Source: a virus
Direction: 5' to 3' (one strand)
Length of the DNA stretch: 64,000 bases
IMG/VR virus record: IMGVR_UViG_3300044858_001565
Location: 1 to 64,000 of that record
Every line of letters starts with the position of its first letter. Position 1 is the first letter of the stretch. The translations under genes and the position numbers were made by a program. This document shows positions 49,979-58,987 of the stretch, one piece after another. The notes under the pieces were generated by a model, which was given only the letters and a program-made list of their open reading frames with translations, was not told the origin of the DNA and did no database searches.

Positions 49979-50911
49979 TCAACTAGAAACCACCGAATCA
50001 AACTTCTGATCTATGATCTTTCTAAGCACATCAAACTTAGATCCTTCTTCCACAGAAGCATTCCACCTTCTGGCGCTATGCCAGTGCCAAGCAAAACAGC
50101 CTTCATGTGGATCGTAAGCGTAGTCGTGCTTCTTGAGGTGATTGAAATCCGATGGCATATTGGCAAGCAACTCTATATTGAACCAAGAGCAGGGCAGTTT
50201 ATACAAATTGGGATCTTGCACGACATCATACAAAGCACACCCCCAACATACACTGTTTGGAACGGGTCTAATATATCGTAGTTGTTCTAGGAATCTAAAT
50301 GCTGTAATGCTTTCCTTTTGCAACCCCATTATCGCGCCGTTACAGAGTATTCTTTTTGGTGGCGGACCACCCATTGGATTTAGAGCGTCAGGATTGGCTC
50401 CAGTATCTCCCCATTGATACAGAAAATTCAGATCATTGAGCGGACTCATATCCCGTAGGATGAAGACATCCATATCAACAAAAAATCCACCGTACTTGTA
50501 TAAACACAAAATCTTGAACAGGTCTATTCCTAGCCAGCACAAAGAATCATCTACTACCACGGACTTAAAATAGTCTATGTGATCCTCTAGTGGGGTTCCT
50601 ACCATCTCTTCTAGCGGATTCCAAAGCCGATGCTTCACGAAAGGAGAAACCGGCTTCAAGATTTCGTTTTGACTCAAATCAAGATTAGACCACAGATTAA
50701 TCTCGTAATTTTCGTGATTCATCTCTTCGTGGTTTGCAACTATGGATTTCAGACAGGTAAGATGTTTGTCTCCCACATCGGAGGGAACTCTCCAATACAG
50801 ATGAAACTGCATCTTGTTTGGTGTTCTGTTCGGCTTGAGTGTTTTTGCAAAAGATAAAGCGTCAGTATAATCTTTGCAGTATAAATTTGGATGTGTGTTT
50901 ATTGATATCAT
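49979..50911 (-). CDS. Glycosyltransferase with DxD sugar-binding motif (GT32-like)
   Basis: A 310-residue protein. The segment SLCWLGIDLFKILCLYKYGG and FVDMDVFI, with the DMD metal motif, is characteristic of the Gly_transf_sug / capsule-type family. Downstream, CNGAIMG and WHWHSARRW fit the acceptor side of such enzymes. No signal or membrane segment, so it acts in the cytoplasm. Confidence 0.8.
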   Translation of the reverse strand: MISINTHPNLYCKDYTDALSFAKTLKPNRTPNKMQFHLYWRVPSDVGDKHLTCLKSIVANHEEMNHENYEINLWSNLDLSQNEILKPVSPFVKHRLWNPLEEMVGTPLEDHIDYFKSVVVDDSLCWLGIDLFKILCLYKYGGFFVDMDVFILRDMSPLNDLNFLYQWGDTGANPDALNPMGGPPPKRILCNGAIMGLQKESITAFRFLEQLRYIRPVPNSVCWGCALYDVVQDPNLYKLPCSWFNIELLANMPSDFNHLKKHDYAYDPHEGCFAWHWHSARRWNASVEEGSKFDVLRKIIDQKFDSVVSS

Positions 50912-50938
50912 GTAAACCTCTACTCTAAATGACGATAA

Positions 50939-51787
50939 TCATAATACTGAACCATCTTTGCAAATAGAACTATAGTAATCACACATATACTTTATTCCAT
51001 CCGAAATACTAGTCTTTGGTTTCCAATAGTTCAAGATGTTTGTATTGGGATCATTTCTTGCATTTCGCTGAATGCAATCAACATCCACCGAAGGAACTAT
51101 ATCACATTGTATGTTGGATTGAATAATCTTAGCAATATCTATTATCTTCACCCACTCAAAACTAGACACATGAAAATCTTCTGACCTATCAATAGAATCG
51201 TAAATAGTGGATAGTTGGTGTAGGCACTCGCAGCAGTCATCAGCATATAGAAACTGACGCTCTTCCATTCCATCAGTCATCATATCAATAGTTCCAGTGT
51301 TGATAGCCTTCTTTATAAAGTCGGTTATAACATGAGATTTCTCTTCATCGTGTTCAATTCCATACACATTCCAAAACCTAGCAACCAAGCCATTTAGCGA
51401 TCTTGTATAGCGTTCACCGAGTCTTTTAAGCGTTCCATATGAAGAATATTCCATACTAGACATCTGCGAAGACGCAAACAAAAACGGCTTTTTTGATTCG
51501 TTCAAATAATAAAAGCCCGTATTCATTATTTTTATGTTGTTGTCTATGAACTGGTAAGTATCTTGATATCGTTTCAAGTATCTTGATCCACCAACATCAA
51601 ACGCTAGAAAATACACAAAATCTGCGGTATTGATCTTTTCTTTCAAAAGATCATTTGGATACTTTCTGATATCGTGATCTTCTGACAAAACTATATCAAA
51701 AGTGTCGGCAATGTGTCCCCGATCAATTAGAAATTTTGTTAGATGACTACCGATTTGTCCAGAAGAACCAAGGATCAAATATCGCAT
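50939..51787 (-). CDS. NAD-dependent sugar epimerase/dehydratase
   Basis: A 282-residue extended SDR enzyme. The ATG at 51787 overlaps the previous stop (TGATG). The Rossmann motif LGSSGQIGSHL is at the N-terminus (glycine pattern GxxGxxG), and FLIDRGH follows. The catalytic region has SSQMSSMEYSSYGTLK, in which Y-G-T-L-K is the YxxxK pair, and WNVYGIEHD follows. It probably converts a nucleotide sugar for the transferases nearby. Confidence 0.85.
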   Translation of the reverse strand: MRYLILGSSGQIGSHLTKFLIDRGHIADTFDIVLSEDHDIRKYPNDLLKEKINTADFVYFLAFDVGGSRYLKRYQDTYQFIDNNIKIMNTGFYYLNESKKPFLFASSQMSSMEYSSYGTLKRLGERYTRSLNGLVARFWNVYGIEHDEEKSHVITDFIKKAINTGTIDMMTDGMEERQFLYADDCCECLHQLSTIYDSIDRSEDFHVSSFEWVKIIDIAKIIQSNIQCDIVPSVDVDCIQRNARNDPNTNILNYWKPKTSISDGIKYMCDYYSSICKDGSVL

Positions 51788-52353
51788 CAGTATTTCCTCA
51801 ATATGGTGAGTCCATTGCAAAACGGAAGAGTAGAGTATTCCCAAACATCAGAATCAAGACCACATACTGCGCCAAATGGTCCGCCGTTTCCAAACTCACC
51901 GTATCCAACATCTGTGTTGTAATTCGGATGAGTCCTAGCCATCAGATCATGGAGGAGTACTACAGTATTTTTATTGCAATACGGTTCTAGAAGGTCTATC
52001 TCTTTTTTAACATGAATACCATCATGCCAATCATCAATAAAAATCAAATCGAATGAAGTCTGATTTTTTTCTAGAAAGTCGATTGCATCGCTCTTTAAGA
52101 AATTCCAATTTGGTTTTAAATCTTCTGGACAATCAAAGGTCGTTTCTTCAATATCGACAGATGTTACAGTTGCACCCAATTCCTTTGCTGCTGCTAAAAG
52201 AGGAAGAGTGGTGTGTCCCTCTCTAACACCAAGTTCAAGAAATCTCTTTCCTCTAGTCGTGAGTGCAATCCCAAAAATTGCGGCGCACAATTGTTCCGAA
52301 TCACCCGATCCATTGACAGTAGTGTGTATTATTTTTTCAATATAACTATTCAT
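51787..52353 (-). CDS. Class I SAM-dependent methyltransferase
   Basis: A 188-residue protein. Motif I is FLELGVREGHTTLPL, then TSVDIEE, FDLIFIDDWHDG and VVLLHDL, which is the Methyltransf_24 / cephalosporin-hydroxylase-like layout. Acts probably on a sugar nucleotide or glycan. It overlaps both neighbours by one or two bases. Confidence 0.78.
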   Translation of the reverse strand: MNSYIEKIIHTTVNGSGDSEQLCAAIFGIALTTRGKRFLELGVREGHTTLPLLAAAKELGATVTSVDIEETTFDCPEDLKPNWNFLKSDAIDFLEKNQTSFDLIFIDDWHDGIHVKKEIDLLEPYCNKNTVVLLHDLMARTHPNYNTDVGYGEFGNGGPFGAVCGLDSDVWEYSTLPFCNGLTILRKY

Positions 52354-53198
52354 CAGTGTACACTTTCTTCAAATGTTTTGTCTGCATATCCCCACAACTC
52401 TGAATTGTGAGTAACCACATACTTGTTGAACGCATCCTCTTTGTTGTTTCTTATAATCGTATTGTCCTTTGTCCAGAAGTATGGATTATTTTTGTGTTCT
52501 AGATGAAACCAATCAATATCTAAAAGTTCAACAGAATGTCCTTTTAGATTTGCAACCTTTGCTTGCACATTGGAATCACTAAAACATCTATGATAAAGTG
52601 CCTCTTCAAACCCACGAATAGTATTCCATACAGACCGGTGTGCTGCTTGAAAATCTCCACAACCAATTACTAGAGAATATCTGTCTGCTGGATCATATTT
52701 TTCTATTCTTTCCATCTTTTCAAGAATGTTTCTATTTTGAATTAGAGCAGATATCTTGTCTGATGGACTGAGATTCAATAGATGTATCAGGTGTATGTTC
52801 TCTGGAACATTCCACTTTGCTATGGTATAGATTTTTTTAGGATCAAGTGTCTGTTCTGAAAATGGAGTTGGTATATTGTCTATGTTGCAGGAGACAATCC
52901 AATCTCCTTTTGCTCTGCGTATTCCGACATTTCTAGCCAAGACTTCGCAGCATGGCTGTGCTTCTTTTGGCAGATTGGCTGCGACAAACCCTTTATCGAC
53001 AGTAATACATCGCAGTTTTCCTGTCGGTTGGACAAAATCTTTTATCTGATCTATCATTGGAACACCATGAGGAGAGTTCCAATCTACGAGTATAACCTCA
53101 TCAAAAACCTCTACCATGCAGTTCAAACACTGAATTGCTCTTTCTGCCAAGAACATCCCGTAATTATCATTTCTAGTTGGTATTACAGCAGTTTTCAC
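52353..53198 (-). CDS. Glycosyltransferase, GT-A fold (family 2-like)
   Basis: A 281-residue protein. The N-terminus TAVIPTRNDNYG and VILVDWNSPHG, then ARNVGIRRAKGDWIVSCNID, with NID in the DxD place, fit a family 2-like transferase. The C-terminal half has GCGDFQAAHRSVW and DIDWFHLEHKNN. Cytoplasmic; substrate unknown. Confidence 0.75.
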   Translation of the reverse strand: MKTAVIPTRNDNYGMFLAERAIQCLNCMVEVFDEVILVDWNSPHGVPMIDQIKDFVQPTGKLRCITVDKGFVAANLPKEAQPCCEVLARNVGIRRAKGDWIVSCNIDNIPTPFSEQTLDPKKIYTIAKWNVPENIHLIHLLNLSPSDKISALIQNRNILEKMERIEKYDPADRYSLVIGCGDFQAAHRSVWNTIRGFEEALYHRCFSDSNVQAKVANLKGHSVELLDIDWFHLEHKNNPYFWTKDNTIIRNNKEDAFNKYVVTHNSELWGYADKTFEESVH

Positions 53199-53212
53199 AT
53201 GAAACTCTCTTT

Positions 53213-53908
53213 CTAGTAATGAACTTTAGTCCACTCATTTTTTCTAGAAAACTCAATGTCGTGAACTTTGCACATATGATAAAAAAGTTTACCAGAAAGT
53301 CTACTCATAGATTCGACTAAATGGATGAAAGATGAATCTATACAATGTACTTCCGTTGCCTTTTCTACAACACACATCCAGTCAAACATGGAAGATTCGC
53401 TGCTTGTGTGACGAACTCTGACTATTGGTAGATCAGTGTCTATTTTCAAATCATACTTTCCAATACTAGAAACATCGTGAACCAATAAAAATTTTTCAGG
53501 AAGGTTTAGTTCTGCTATGAGTTTTTGCTCGCTAATGTGATTTCTCTTGATGTAGAAAGAATCCCATCTTTCGCTGAAAGGAACACCGACAGAATCATAC
53601 ATTGACTTATCAAACTCAGAATTGATACACTTCTCAAAACCTGCACGAACCAATCTAATTTTTGACCAATCATATGGCATATTGTATAAATCCTGATCGT
53701 GCTGAACAGGAAGTATCTTTATGCGTGGTTCATCTGCATACATGGCTTTTACATTATTTCCATATTTATTTTTAGTCACTAGCCACAAGCAAGATGGAGA
53801 TGCGTGTTTGAGTATATATCGTACCATTCCATTGCAAATGATATGATCTCCTAGTCCAAGATGGTGATGAACTATTATTGAATTAGGATCAAAATCAATA
53901 TGCTGCAT
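53213..53908 (-). CDS. Glycosyltransferase family 9-like protein
   Basis: A 231-residue protein starting at the ATG 53908, inside the end of the upstream gene, with GAGG eight bases before it. The N-terminal VHHHLGLGDHIICNGMVRY and the late ATEVHCIDSSFIHLVE resemble the ADP-heptose-type GT-B fold, in which a GxGD loop and a C-terminal SF-H motif bind substrate. Shorter than typical heptosyltransferases (about 350 residues). Function tentative. Confidence 0.6.
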   Translation of the reverse strand: MQHIDFDPNSIIVHHHLGLGDHIICNGMVRYILKHASPSCLWLVTKNKYGNNVKAMYADEPRIKILPVQHDQDLYNMPYDWSKIRLVRAGFEKCINSEFDKSMYDSVGVPFSERWDSFYIKRNHISEQKLIAELNLPEKFLLVHDVSSIGKYDLKIDTDLPIVRVRHTSSESSMFDWMCVVEKATEVHCIDSSFIHLVESMSRLSGKLFYHMCKVHDIEFSRKNEWTKVHY

Positions 53909-54266
53909 ATGATTTTTCCTCAAACAAAGAAGATCCTGTTTGCTCGTTTATCTTTCTTTTTATTGAAGCGCGAGCATCGTTGACAATGTAAACCTTTCTA
54001 GCCAACTCAATAAACTCTTGATCGAATTCTTTCGCTCTTTCTTTGTCTCTTATTGCGTCTTCAATTATCCACAACTCGGCGTTCACGGACTTTAGTTGTT
54101 GAAACAGAGGATGATCTGTTTCCATAAAAGAATTCATGCCAGGTAGTATGGCATTCAGTTCACTGATGACATTAGAAATCTTTTCTGGATTGGATAGTCT
54201 TTCTTTCTTTATCATCAGAATAGAAACCTTGTCTGCTATCTCTCCATTAGAAACTTCTATCTTCAT
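53895..54266 (-). CDS. DUF6165-type protein
   Basis: A 123-residue protein with ATG at 54266 overlapping the previous stop (ATGA). The start MKIEVSNGEIADKVSIL and the helical ELWIIEDAIRDKE and FIELARKVYIVND match the DUF6165 family, often found in glycan gene clusters. Mostly helical; function unknown. Confidence 0.7.
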   Translation of the reverse strand: MKIEVSNGEIADKVSILMIKKERLSNPEKISNVISELNAILPGMNSFMETDHPLFQQLKSVNAELWIIEDAIRDKERAKEFDQEFIELARKVYIVNDARASIKRKINEQTGSSLFEEKSYAAY

Positions 54267-54973
54267 CGTGGATCTCGCGTGTGAATAAGGAACTGATGCT
54301 CTTCTCCATTTTCTCCGTGCTGAACTCCCCATTGCGTGGGATCTGGCATCATAGTAATGGAATGCTTCTTTGTCAATAGACTCCATATAGATTGATCGTG
54401 ACGATGATCCACGAATCCTAGTTCAATCCATCCGTCCTCATTCGGACCATCCATTATTAGTTTGGGATTGCAGCAGAGAGACAGATATTCATTTGCAATG
54501 AATCTAGCAAAATCCGTTCCTCTGAAACACATGAAACTAGCCATCCTCTGGGGTGTATCAGTGTACTCTGGCGTTACTGCATCCATGTAAGTAAATACAT
54601 CTCTTTTAGTATAGTACTTTTCTAGATGCTTTCCTGCAAGATTAAAAGAAATAACACCTCTTGCATCCAAATGAACTTCATTAAACACAGGCTCCATTCT
54701 ACGAACAAACACAGAACCAGAATCGGAGTAAAAAAGAACATCATCTGGTGTTAATGTTGACAGTATTTTTGTTATGAAGTATGGTTTCCACAACCAATAC
54801 CCAACTCCTCTTTTCTGTGACAGTATGTTGTTGTTTGTCTTCATAAAATCGGAGTCTATATCAGAACGACCCATGTTGTAGACAACATTAAATCCCGATG
54901 CCAATCCAGTTTGGCTGTTCAACAACTGCGAGTGTAAAAACTTTCCATCAGCGTAGTTTAATAGAACCTTCAT
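54263..54973 (-). CDS. Putative glycosyltransferase (GYWLWKP type)
   Basis: A 236-residue protein with KRGVGYWLWKPYFI and DVLFYSDSGSVFV, where DSG stands in the DxD place. This combination is typical of short putative glycosyltransferases in polysaccharide clusters. GRSDIDSDFM and the C-terminal HRHDQSIWSLL also fit. First gene of the strongly AT-rich stretch when read in the direction of transcription. Confidence 0.7.
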   Translation of the reverse strand: MKVLLNYADGKFLHSQLLNSQTGLASGFNVVYNMGRSDIDSDFMKTNNNILSQKRGVGYWLWKPYFITKILSTLTPDDVLFYSDSGSVFVRRMEPVFNEVHLDARGVISFNLAGKHLEKYYTKRDVFTYMDAVTPEYTDTPQRMASFMCFRGTDFARFIANEYLSLCCNPKLIMDGPNEDGWIELGFVDHRHDQSIWSLLTKKHSITMMPDPTQWGVQHGENGEEHQFLIHTRDPR

Positions 54974-55608
54974 TGCTGCTCCTGTGGGACAAGCGATTCG
55001 GTGGTCTTTGAATTGTAAATGTAACCATGAAGGGATTCTGGAATGTGATACTCCGTCTGCACCTTTGGATACAACCGCATGAGCCAGTCAATATCTTCAC
55101 TAGACTGACCATTTGATCCATATACTGGATTGAATGCCTCGCTGACCGCGATCTCACGCCGCCACACACACATATGGTACGGCGGACGCTTGATGTCACC
55201 AAGGAATCCCTCCTCGTCGCGCCACAACTGCCCATGCGGATTACCGATGCCAAACTCCACATCCATCGGCTCACCGTCAAGGCTGCACCACTGGTTGAAT
55301 GTAATGCAGTCCACATCGTTCTCGTCAATAGCAGTCAGTATCTTGCTCATATAATCCATGCTGACCGCATCATCATCATCCAAGAAAGCAATATACTTGC
55401 CCCGTGCCATCTGCAAAAGATCATTGCGCTTCTCGGAAATGCTCTTGGACTTGTTGTCAAGCAGAACAAGAATCTCAACAGACTTGCCCTGCCCCGTGGC
55501 ATCGACTTGTTCCTGTAGATGCGTGACCGCCGCCTTCAGCGATTCAAATCGGGACGGGATGGACAGAATCAGAATGCTGAACTTGATTTCACTTGCTGGT
55601 ACCGGCAT
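54970..55608 (-). CDS. Family 2 glycosyltransferase
   Basis: A 212-residue protein starting at ATG 55608 with GGAG upstream; it overlaps the previous gene by 20 bases. FSILILSIPSRFESL at the start, then VLLDNKSKSISEKRNDLL and YIAFLDDDDAVS with the DDDD metal motif, are classic GT2 features. Base composition is close to the genome norm, unlike the genes downstream, so the island probably has more than one origin. Confidence 0.82.
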   Translation of the reverse strand: MPVPASEIKFSILILSIPSRFESLKAAVTHLQEQVDATGQGKSVEILVLLDNKSKSISEKRNDLLQMARGKYIAFLDDDDAVSMDYMSKILTAIDENDVDCITFNQWCSLDGEPMDVEFGIGNPHGQLWRDEEGFLGDIKRPPYHMCVWRREIAVSEAFNPVYGSNGQSSEDIDWLMRLYPKVQTEYHIPESLHGYIYNSKTTESLVPQEQQ

Positions 55609-56293
55609 AGAACATCTTCTCCATGTCAAATTTATTGGCTGCACGACGCTTGAAGGTTTCACCGTCGATTCCGTACATTTCCTTATTTTCATTCCGTGCA
55701 TGGAGCGTATCCCACGGTTCTCCGCTCCACTGATGCTGAATGATGCACAGATCACACCGCCGCAACTTGCCCAACGCCATGCACACCTGCGTCTGCTCAT
55801 TGTCGCAGTACAGGGACTTGTATTCAGGATTGTAAATGTATCCAAACCGCTTGTATAAGGGGAATCCCATGACCGTGAGGGTCATCAGGGGGTCTTCCTT
55901 TGGACGCAATCCGTCCCAGAACTTGATGGCACCATCGTAATCGGGAAAAGCCTGTGCGTACACCTGACTGATGATCTCGTCGTATCCCATGTGGACTGGC
56001 ACCATATCGTCCGATGCCAGCATCAGAACATCGCCGTCCACTCCCTCTAGATTGGCGTTGCAAGCCTCAATCTTCGTCTTGGAGTGCCCGTAAAAGCACT
56101 CTATTTGGGCACAGCGGGCACGGGTGGCAATCCACTGCTGCATGGCATCGTTGTTCATGGTTGCGTCATCCTCGTCCATAGTGAGGATGAACCGCACATC
56201 ATGCCGACCACTGAGGAATGTCAGGTATCGGGTGAATACGGCTTTGAACTTGTCCGGACGATTACGGGTGGGGAACTTTATCACTAGTCTCAT
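55589..56293 (-). CDS. Glycosyltransferase-like protein
   Basis: A 234-residue protein. IKFPTRNRPDKFKAVFTRYL at the start (split as FPTRNRPDKF), LTMDEDDATMN, and VLMLASDDMVPV give a GT-A fold with a DD metal motif. Similar proteins occur in T4-like phages as putative transferases. First gene of the glycan island in the transcription direction, following regA. Confidence 0.72.
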   Translation of the reverse strand: MRLVIKFPTRNRPDKFKAVFTRYLTFLSGRHDVRFILTMDEDDATMNNDAMQQWIATRARCAQIECFYGHSKTKIEACNANLEGVDGDVLMLASDDMVPVHMGYDEIISQVYAQAFPDYDGAIKFWDGLRPKEDPLMTLTVMGFPLYKRFGYIYNPEYKSLYCDNEQTQVCMALGKLRRCDLCIIQHQWSGEPWDTLHARNENKEMYGIDGETFKRRAANKFDMEKMFYAGTSK

Positions 56294-56308
56294 TATGAAT
56301 CTCCATTT

Positions 56309-56746
56309 TCACTCTTCGGGTTTAATGTTCTTCTTGGAACGCCCTATGTGGTATTTAGGACACAATTCCCACTCGCCCTTCTCCTTGTACGGGAGAATCT
56401 TTATTTTGTTCAGCGGGACTCGCTCTTCAGCCTTTTTCTTGTCAACAATCTTGACAAGCCCCCACTCTTCCAGCAGACACGCAATGGTATTTCTCCGTCC
56501 AATGTCTTCGGAATTTATGGATGTGGGTAGATCATCCAGAGCAAACATCTCCTTGAAGTGGACAATGTAGTATTTGCCCTTCTTGTGGAGAATGTGGCAG
56601 GACTGCCACAGTTTCTTTTCAGTACGGGACGAAACGCCAATTCGGGTAAGCGTTTCACGGACTTTCAAAAAGTCATCAGGCTTTTGTAGGGTGACCTCTA
56701 GAAGATCGGTTGCTTCAAGGTCGATATAGCGTTCGTCTTGTTCCAT
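56309..56746 (-). CDS. regA: RegA translational repressor
   Basis: A 145-residue protein that in T4 binds the start regions of early mRNAs and lowers their translation. LQKPDDFLKVRETLTRIG, then QSCHILHKKGKYYIVHFKEM (read here as SCHILHKKGKYYIVHF) and LLEEWGLVKIV are strongly RegA-like, as is WELCPKYHIG. It is longer than T4 RegA (122 residues), with extra residues at the N-terminus and the basic C-terminus. It lies directly after the clamp loader genes, as in T4. Confidence 0.92.
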   Translation of the reverse strand: MEQDERYIDLEATDLLEVTLQKPDDFLKVRETLTRIGVSSRTEKKLWQSCHILHKKGKYYIVHFKEMFALDDLPTSINSEDIGRRNTIACLLEEWGLVKIVDKKKAEERVPLNKIKILPYKEKGEWELCPKYHIGRSKKNIKPEE

Positions 56747-56784
56747 GTTCTGTTCACTCCGTTAATTCTGAACTGACACGGAAC

Positions 56785-56791
56785 TATTTAG
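56785..56791 (-). promoter_or_regulatory. CTAAATA box ahead of regA
   Basis: Minus-strand CTAAATA in the 49-base gap between gp62 and regA, 38 bases before the ATG. Nothing else is seen in the gap. Confidence 0.3.
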
Positions 56792-56795
56792 AAAT

Positions 56796-57179
56796 CTATC
56801 GCTTTCCACCCTTGCTCACTAGAGCCACAATATCAGAAACTACATCCTCTGTCAGAACGGTGAGGGCTTCCCGTGCCTTTCGGCTAGAGATGCCGTAATA
56901 CTCCACCAGAGCCGCCACACGCTCGTCCTCCTCCCGCTTCAGCCACTTGGAGAACCGCTTGCGTGGACGGACTGCACCCCGCAGAAAGTCAAAGTGCATT
57001 TTTGAATCCATCACGGGACGAATATTTACTTCGTTGGCAGCAAACAGGGTATCGGGAAAATACGAAAGGCACCGTGCCACCACGAACGGGGGATACGAGT
57101 GCTTTGCGTAAACCTCACTCTCGTCCATGAGGGGTTCCTTGTTCACATTGATGGCATTCAAATAATCAGACAGATTCAC
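56796..57179 (-). CDS. 62: Clamp loader small subunit (T4 gp62-like)
   Basis: A 127-residue protein. The GTG at 57179 overlaps the gp44 stop (GTGA) and has GGAGG nine bases upstream, so I prefer it over a longer start. VVARCLSYFPDTLFAANE, VRPRKRFSKWLK and YYGISSRKAREALTVL are gp62 hallmarks. T4 gp62 has 187 residues, so this is a short form. It joins gp44 to load the clamp. Confidence 0.85.
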   Translation of the reverse strand: MNLSDYLNAINVNKEPLMDESEVYAKHSYPPFVVARCLSYFPDTLFAANEVNIRPVMDSKMHFDFLRGAVRPRKRFSKWLKREEDERVAALVEYYGISSRKAREALTVLTEDVVSDIVALVSKGGKR

Positions 57180-58129
57180 TTGAACTTTACCTCCATCATC
57201 AACTGAACCAGACACGCGGTGGTATTGATCTCCGCATCAGCCGCAAACGCAGCCTTATACTGATAGTCCGAAAGGATCAGGATGGCAGGAGGAATGGATG
57301 CGGGTTCGGCATATTCATACAGGCTGTCGTAGATGGATCGGTAGATACGGGTCTGATCGTTGTCTAGGTTCTCCACCACCCACTTGCGGACTGCCGTAAA
57401 GTCCTTTGCCTTCATGGACTTCATCAGGGACTTCACCTGAACATCGCCCATTGTCTGTAGAATACCCACATCAATCTTGCCGTTCACCGAATACCGCTGC
57501 AACTCGTTCAGAGTCCTGCGGAAGTCAGGGAAGTGCTTGCTGATAAGTTGGGCAACCACCTTCTGATCGTATTCCACTCCCTCTTCCCCAAGAATCTCCT
57601 CCGCTCGCTTCAGGAACTTTACTGCGAGTTGAGCCTTCTCTTTCGTGGGAATTCTGAAATCAATGGGTGTGCATCGGGAGTGCAGCGGCTCAATGATCCG
57701 ATTCTTGAAATTGCAGGTCAGAATGAATCGGCAGTTGTTCGCAAACTCCTCAATGAAACCGCGAAGGGCAGGTTGAGTGGACTGTGCGTTTGAGTAGTCA
57801 AACTCGTCCAGTATCACCACTTTCCTTACTCCATCCATGAGAGACACGGTGGATGCAAAGTTTCGGATGCGAGTCCGCAGCGTATCAATGTTGCCATCCT
57901 CGGAGCAGTTCACCACAATATGGTCGCAATCAAGATCATTGCACAATGCTCGGGCAACAGAGGTCTTTCCACAGCCAGCGCCCCCACTCAGGAGCAGATT
58001 CTGTGGTTCGCCGCGCTCTACCATCTGCATGAAAAGATCATGCGTTTCCTGTGGCAGGATACAGTCGCCCACACTGCGTGGACGATACTTCTCAACCCAA
58101 AGACCCTTCACGGTTTCAGTTGTAGTCAC
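57176..58129 (-). CDS. 44: Clamp loader large subunit, AAA+ ATPase (T4 gp44-like)
   Basis: A 317-residue ATPase (T4 gp44 has 319). The GTG at 58129 follows GAGG and lies just after the clamp stop. WVEKYRPRSVGDC is at the N-terminus; Walker A is LSGGAGCGKTS, Walker B VVILDEFDYS, and the SRC motif SRCTPIDFR. It opens and loads the gp45 clamp with gp62. Confidence 0.93.
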   Translation of the reverse strand: MTTTETVKGLWVEKYRPRSVGDCILPQETHDLFMQMVERGEPQNLLLSGGAGCGKTSVARALCNDLDCDHIVVNCSEDGNIDTLRTRIRNFASTVSLMDGVRKVVILDEFDYSNAQSTQPALRGFIEEFANNCRFILTCNFKNRIIEPLHSRCTPIDFRIPTKEKAQLAVKFLKRAEEILGEEGVEYDQKVVAQLISKHFPDFRRTLNELQRYSVNGKIDVGILQTMGDVQVKSLMKSMKAKDFTAVRKWVVENLDNDQTRIYRSIYDSLYEYAEPASIPPAILILSDYQYKAAFAADAEINTTACLVQLMMEVKFK

Positions 58130-58131
58130 GA

Positions 58132-58830
58132 TCAAGCCTCGTAAGTGGAATCGGCGTTCAGAGCAATCCAATAGGTAATAGGTTCATTCTTGTTGGAGAA
58201 GCACGACACAACCTTCTCCGAAATCTCAACGGTGTAGTCGCCGGGAATCATCTTCAAGTTGTCCACATCAAAGATGAATTCAAACTTCGCACCAGAGGTG
58301 TTTTCTCCCACATCCACACAGAACGAATTGGAAGTCCTGTCGCTCTTGTCAGACACCGCCAGTTCAATCCGCGAACCGTCTTCCGATGAACGCACAATCA
58401 TGTGCATCACCTGAAGCACGGATGCTGCCTTCAGAACTTCGGCAAACTCCTTCCCGTCAAGATCAAACTTAACGACAGCCTTCGGCATATTGATCCGCTT
58501 GTTGGTTGACACCACAAGAGTGGGATCGCAATACCAATACTTCACACTAGCCTTGCCGCTCTTGATGAGGATGTAGTTGTCCTCAAACACAAACTCTGGA
58601 TCCTTGAACAGACTGACCGTTCCAAGAAACTTGTTCAACTCGTAGATGGAAAACTTCTTCGGGAAGGTTTCGGTCACACGAGCCTCTGCCACGATGCTCT
58701 TGCCTGATTCAACGGTGTTCAGCACATTGCCTTCGTTCACCGTGATGCCAGAATTGATGGCAGAGAAGTTCTTCAGAATGTCAAGAGTCTTCTTTGAAAT
58801 GGTAATTGTATTAGTCTTCGTAGTCGTCAT
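58132..58830 (-). CDS. 45: Sliding clamp (T4 gp45-like)
   Basis: A 232-residue clamp (T4 gp45 has 228). The ATG at 58830 gives MTTTKTNTITISKKTLDIL; LKNFSAINSGI follows, and the C-terminal half has the expected beta-rich pattern (KFEFIFDVDNLKMIPGDY). In T4 the clamp also acts in late transcription, which fits the late-type promoters here. It overlaps the preceding small gene by 20 bases. Confidence 0.9.
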   Translation of the reverse strand: MTTTKTNTITISKKTLDILKNFSAINSGITVNEGNVLNTVESGKSIVAEARVTETFPKKFSIYELNKFLGTVSLFKDPEFVFEDNYILIKSGKASVKYWYCDPTLVVSTNKRINMPKAVVKFDLDGKEFAEVLKAASVLQVMHMIVRSSEDGSRIELAVSDKSDRTSNSFCVDVGENTSGAKFEFIFDVDNLKMIPGDYTVEISEKVVSCFSNKNEPITYWIALNADSTYEA

Positions 58831-58987
58831 AATCAAAATCTCGCTTTCCTGCGTTGTAGTCTTCCACATATCGCTTCAGGTGTTCTTTTCCATCGTGACG
58901 GCGGCGGCTCTTGTGCTTGCGATCAGCACTCTTTCGCGCCTTCTTTGCGGCAGGGTCACGGCTGTCGTAGTCAAAACGGTCTTCCAT
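58811..58987 (-). CDS. 58-residue highly charged protein
   Basis: A short gene whose ATG overlaps the RNase H stop (TAATG) and whose end overlaps the clamp gene by 20 bases. The product has an acidic/aromatic start (MEDRFDYDSRD), a basic centre (HKSRRRHDGK) and an acidic tail (DFDYDDYED). No family recognised. Its place next to gp45 suggests a replication or transcription accessory protein; this is only positional. Confidence 0.65.
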   Translation of the reverse strand: MEDRFDYDSRDPAAKKARKSADRKHKSRRRHDGKEHLKRYVEDYNAGKRDFDYDDYED

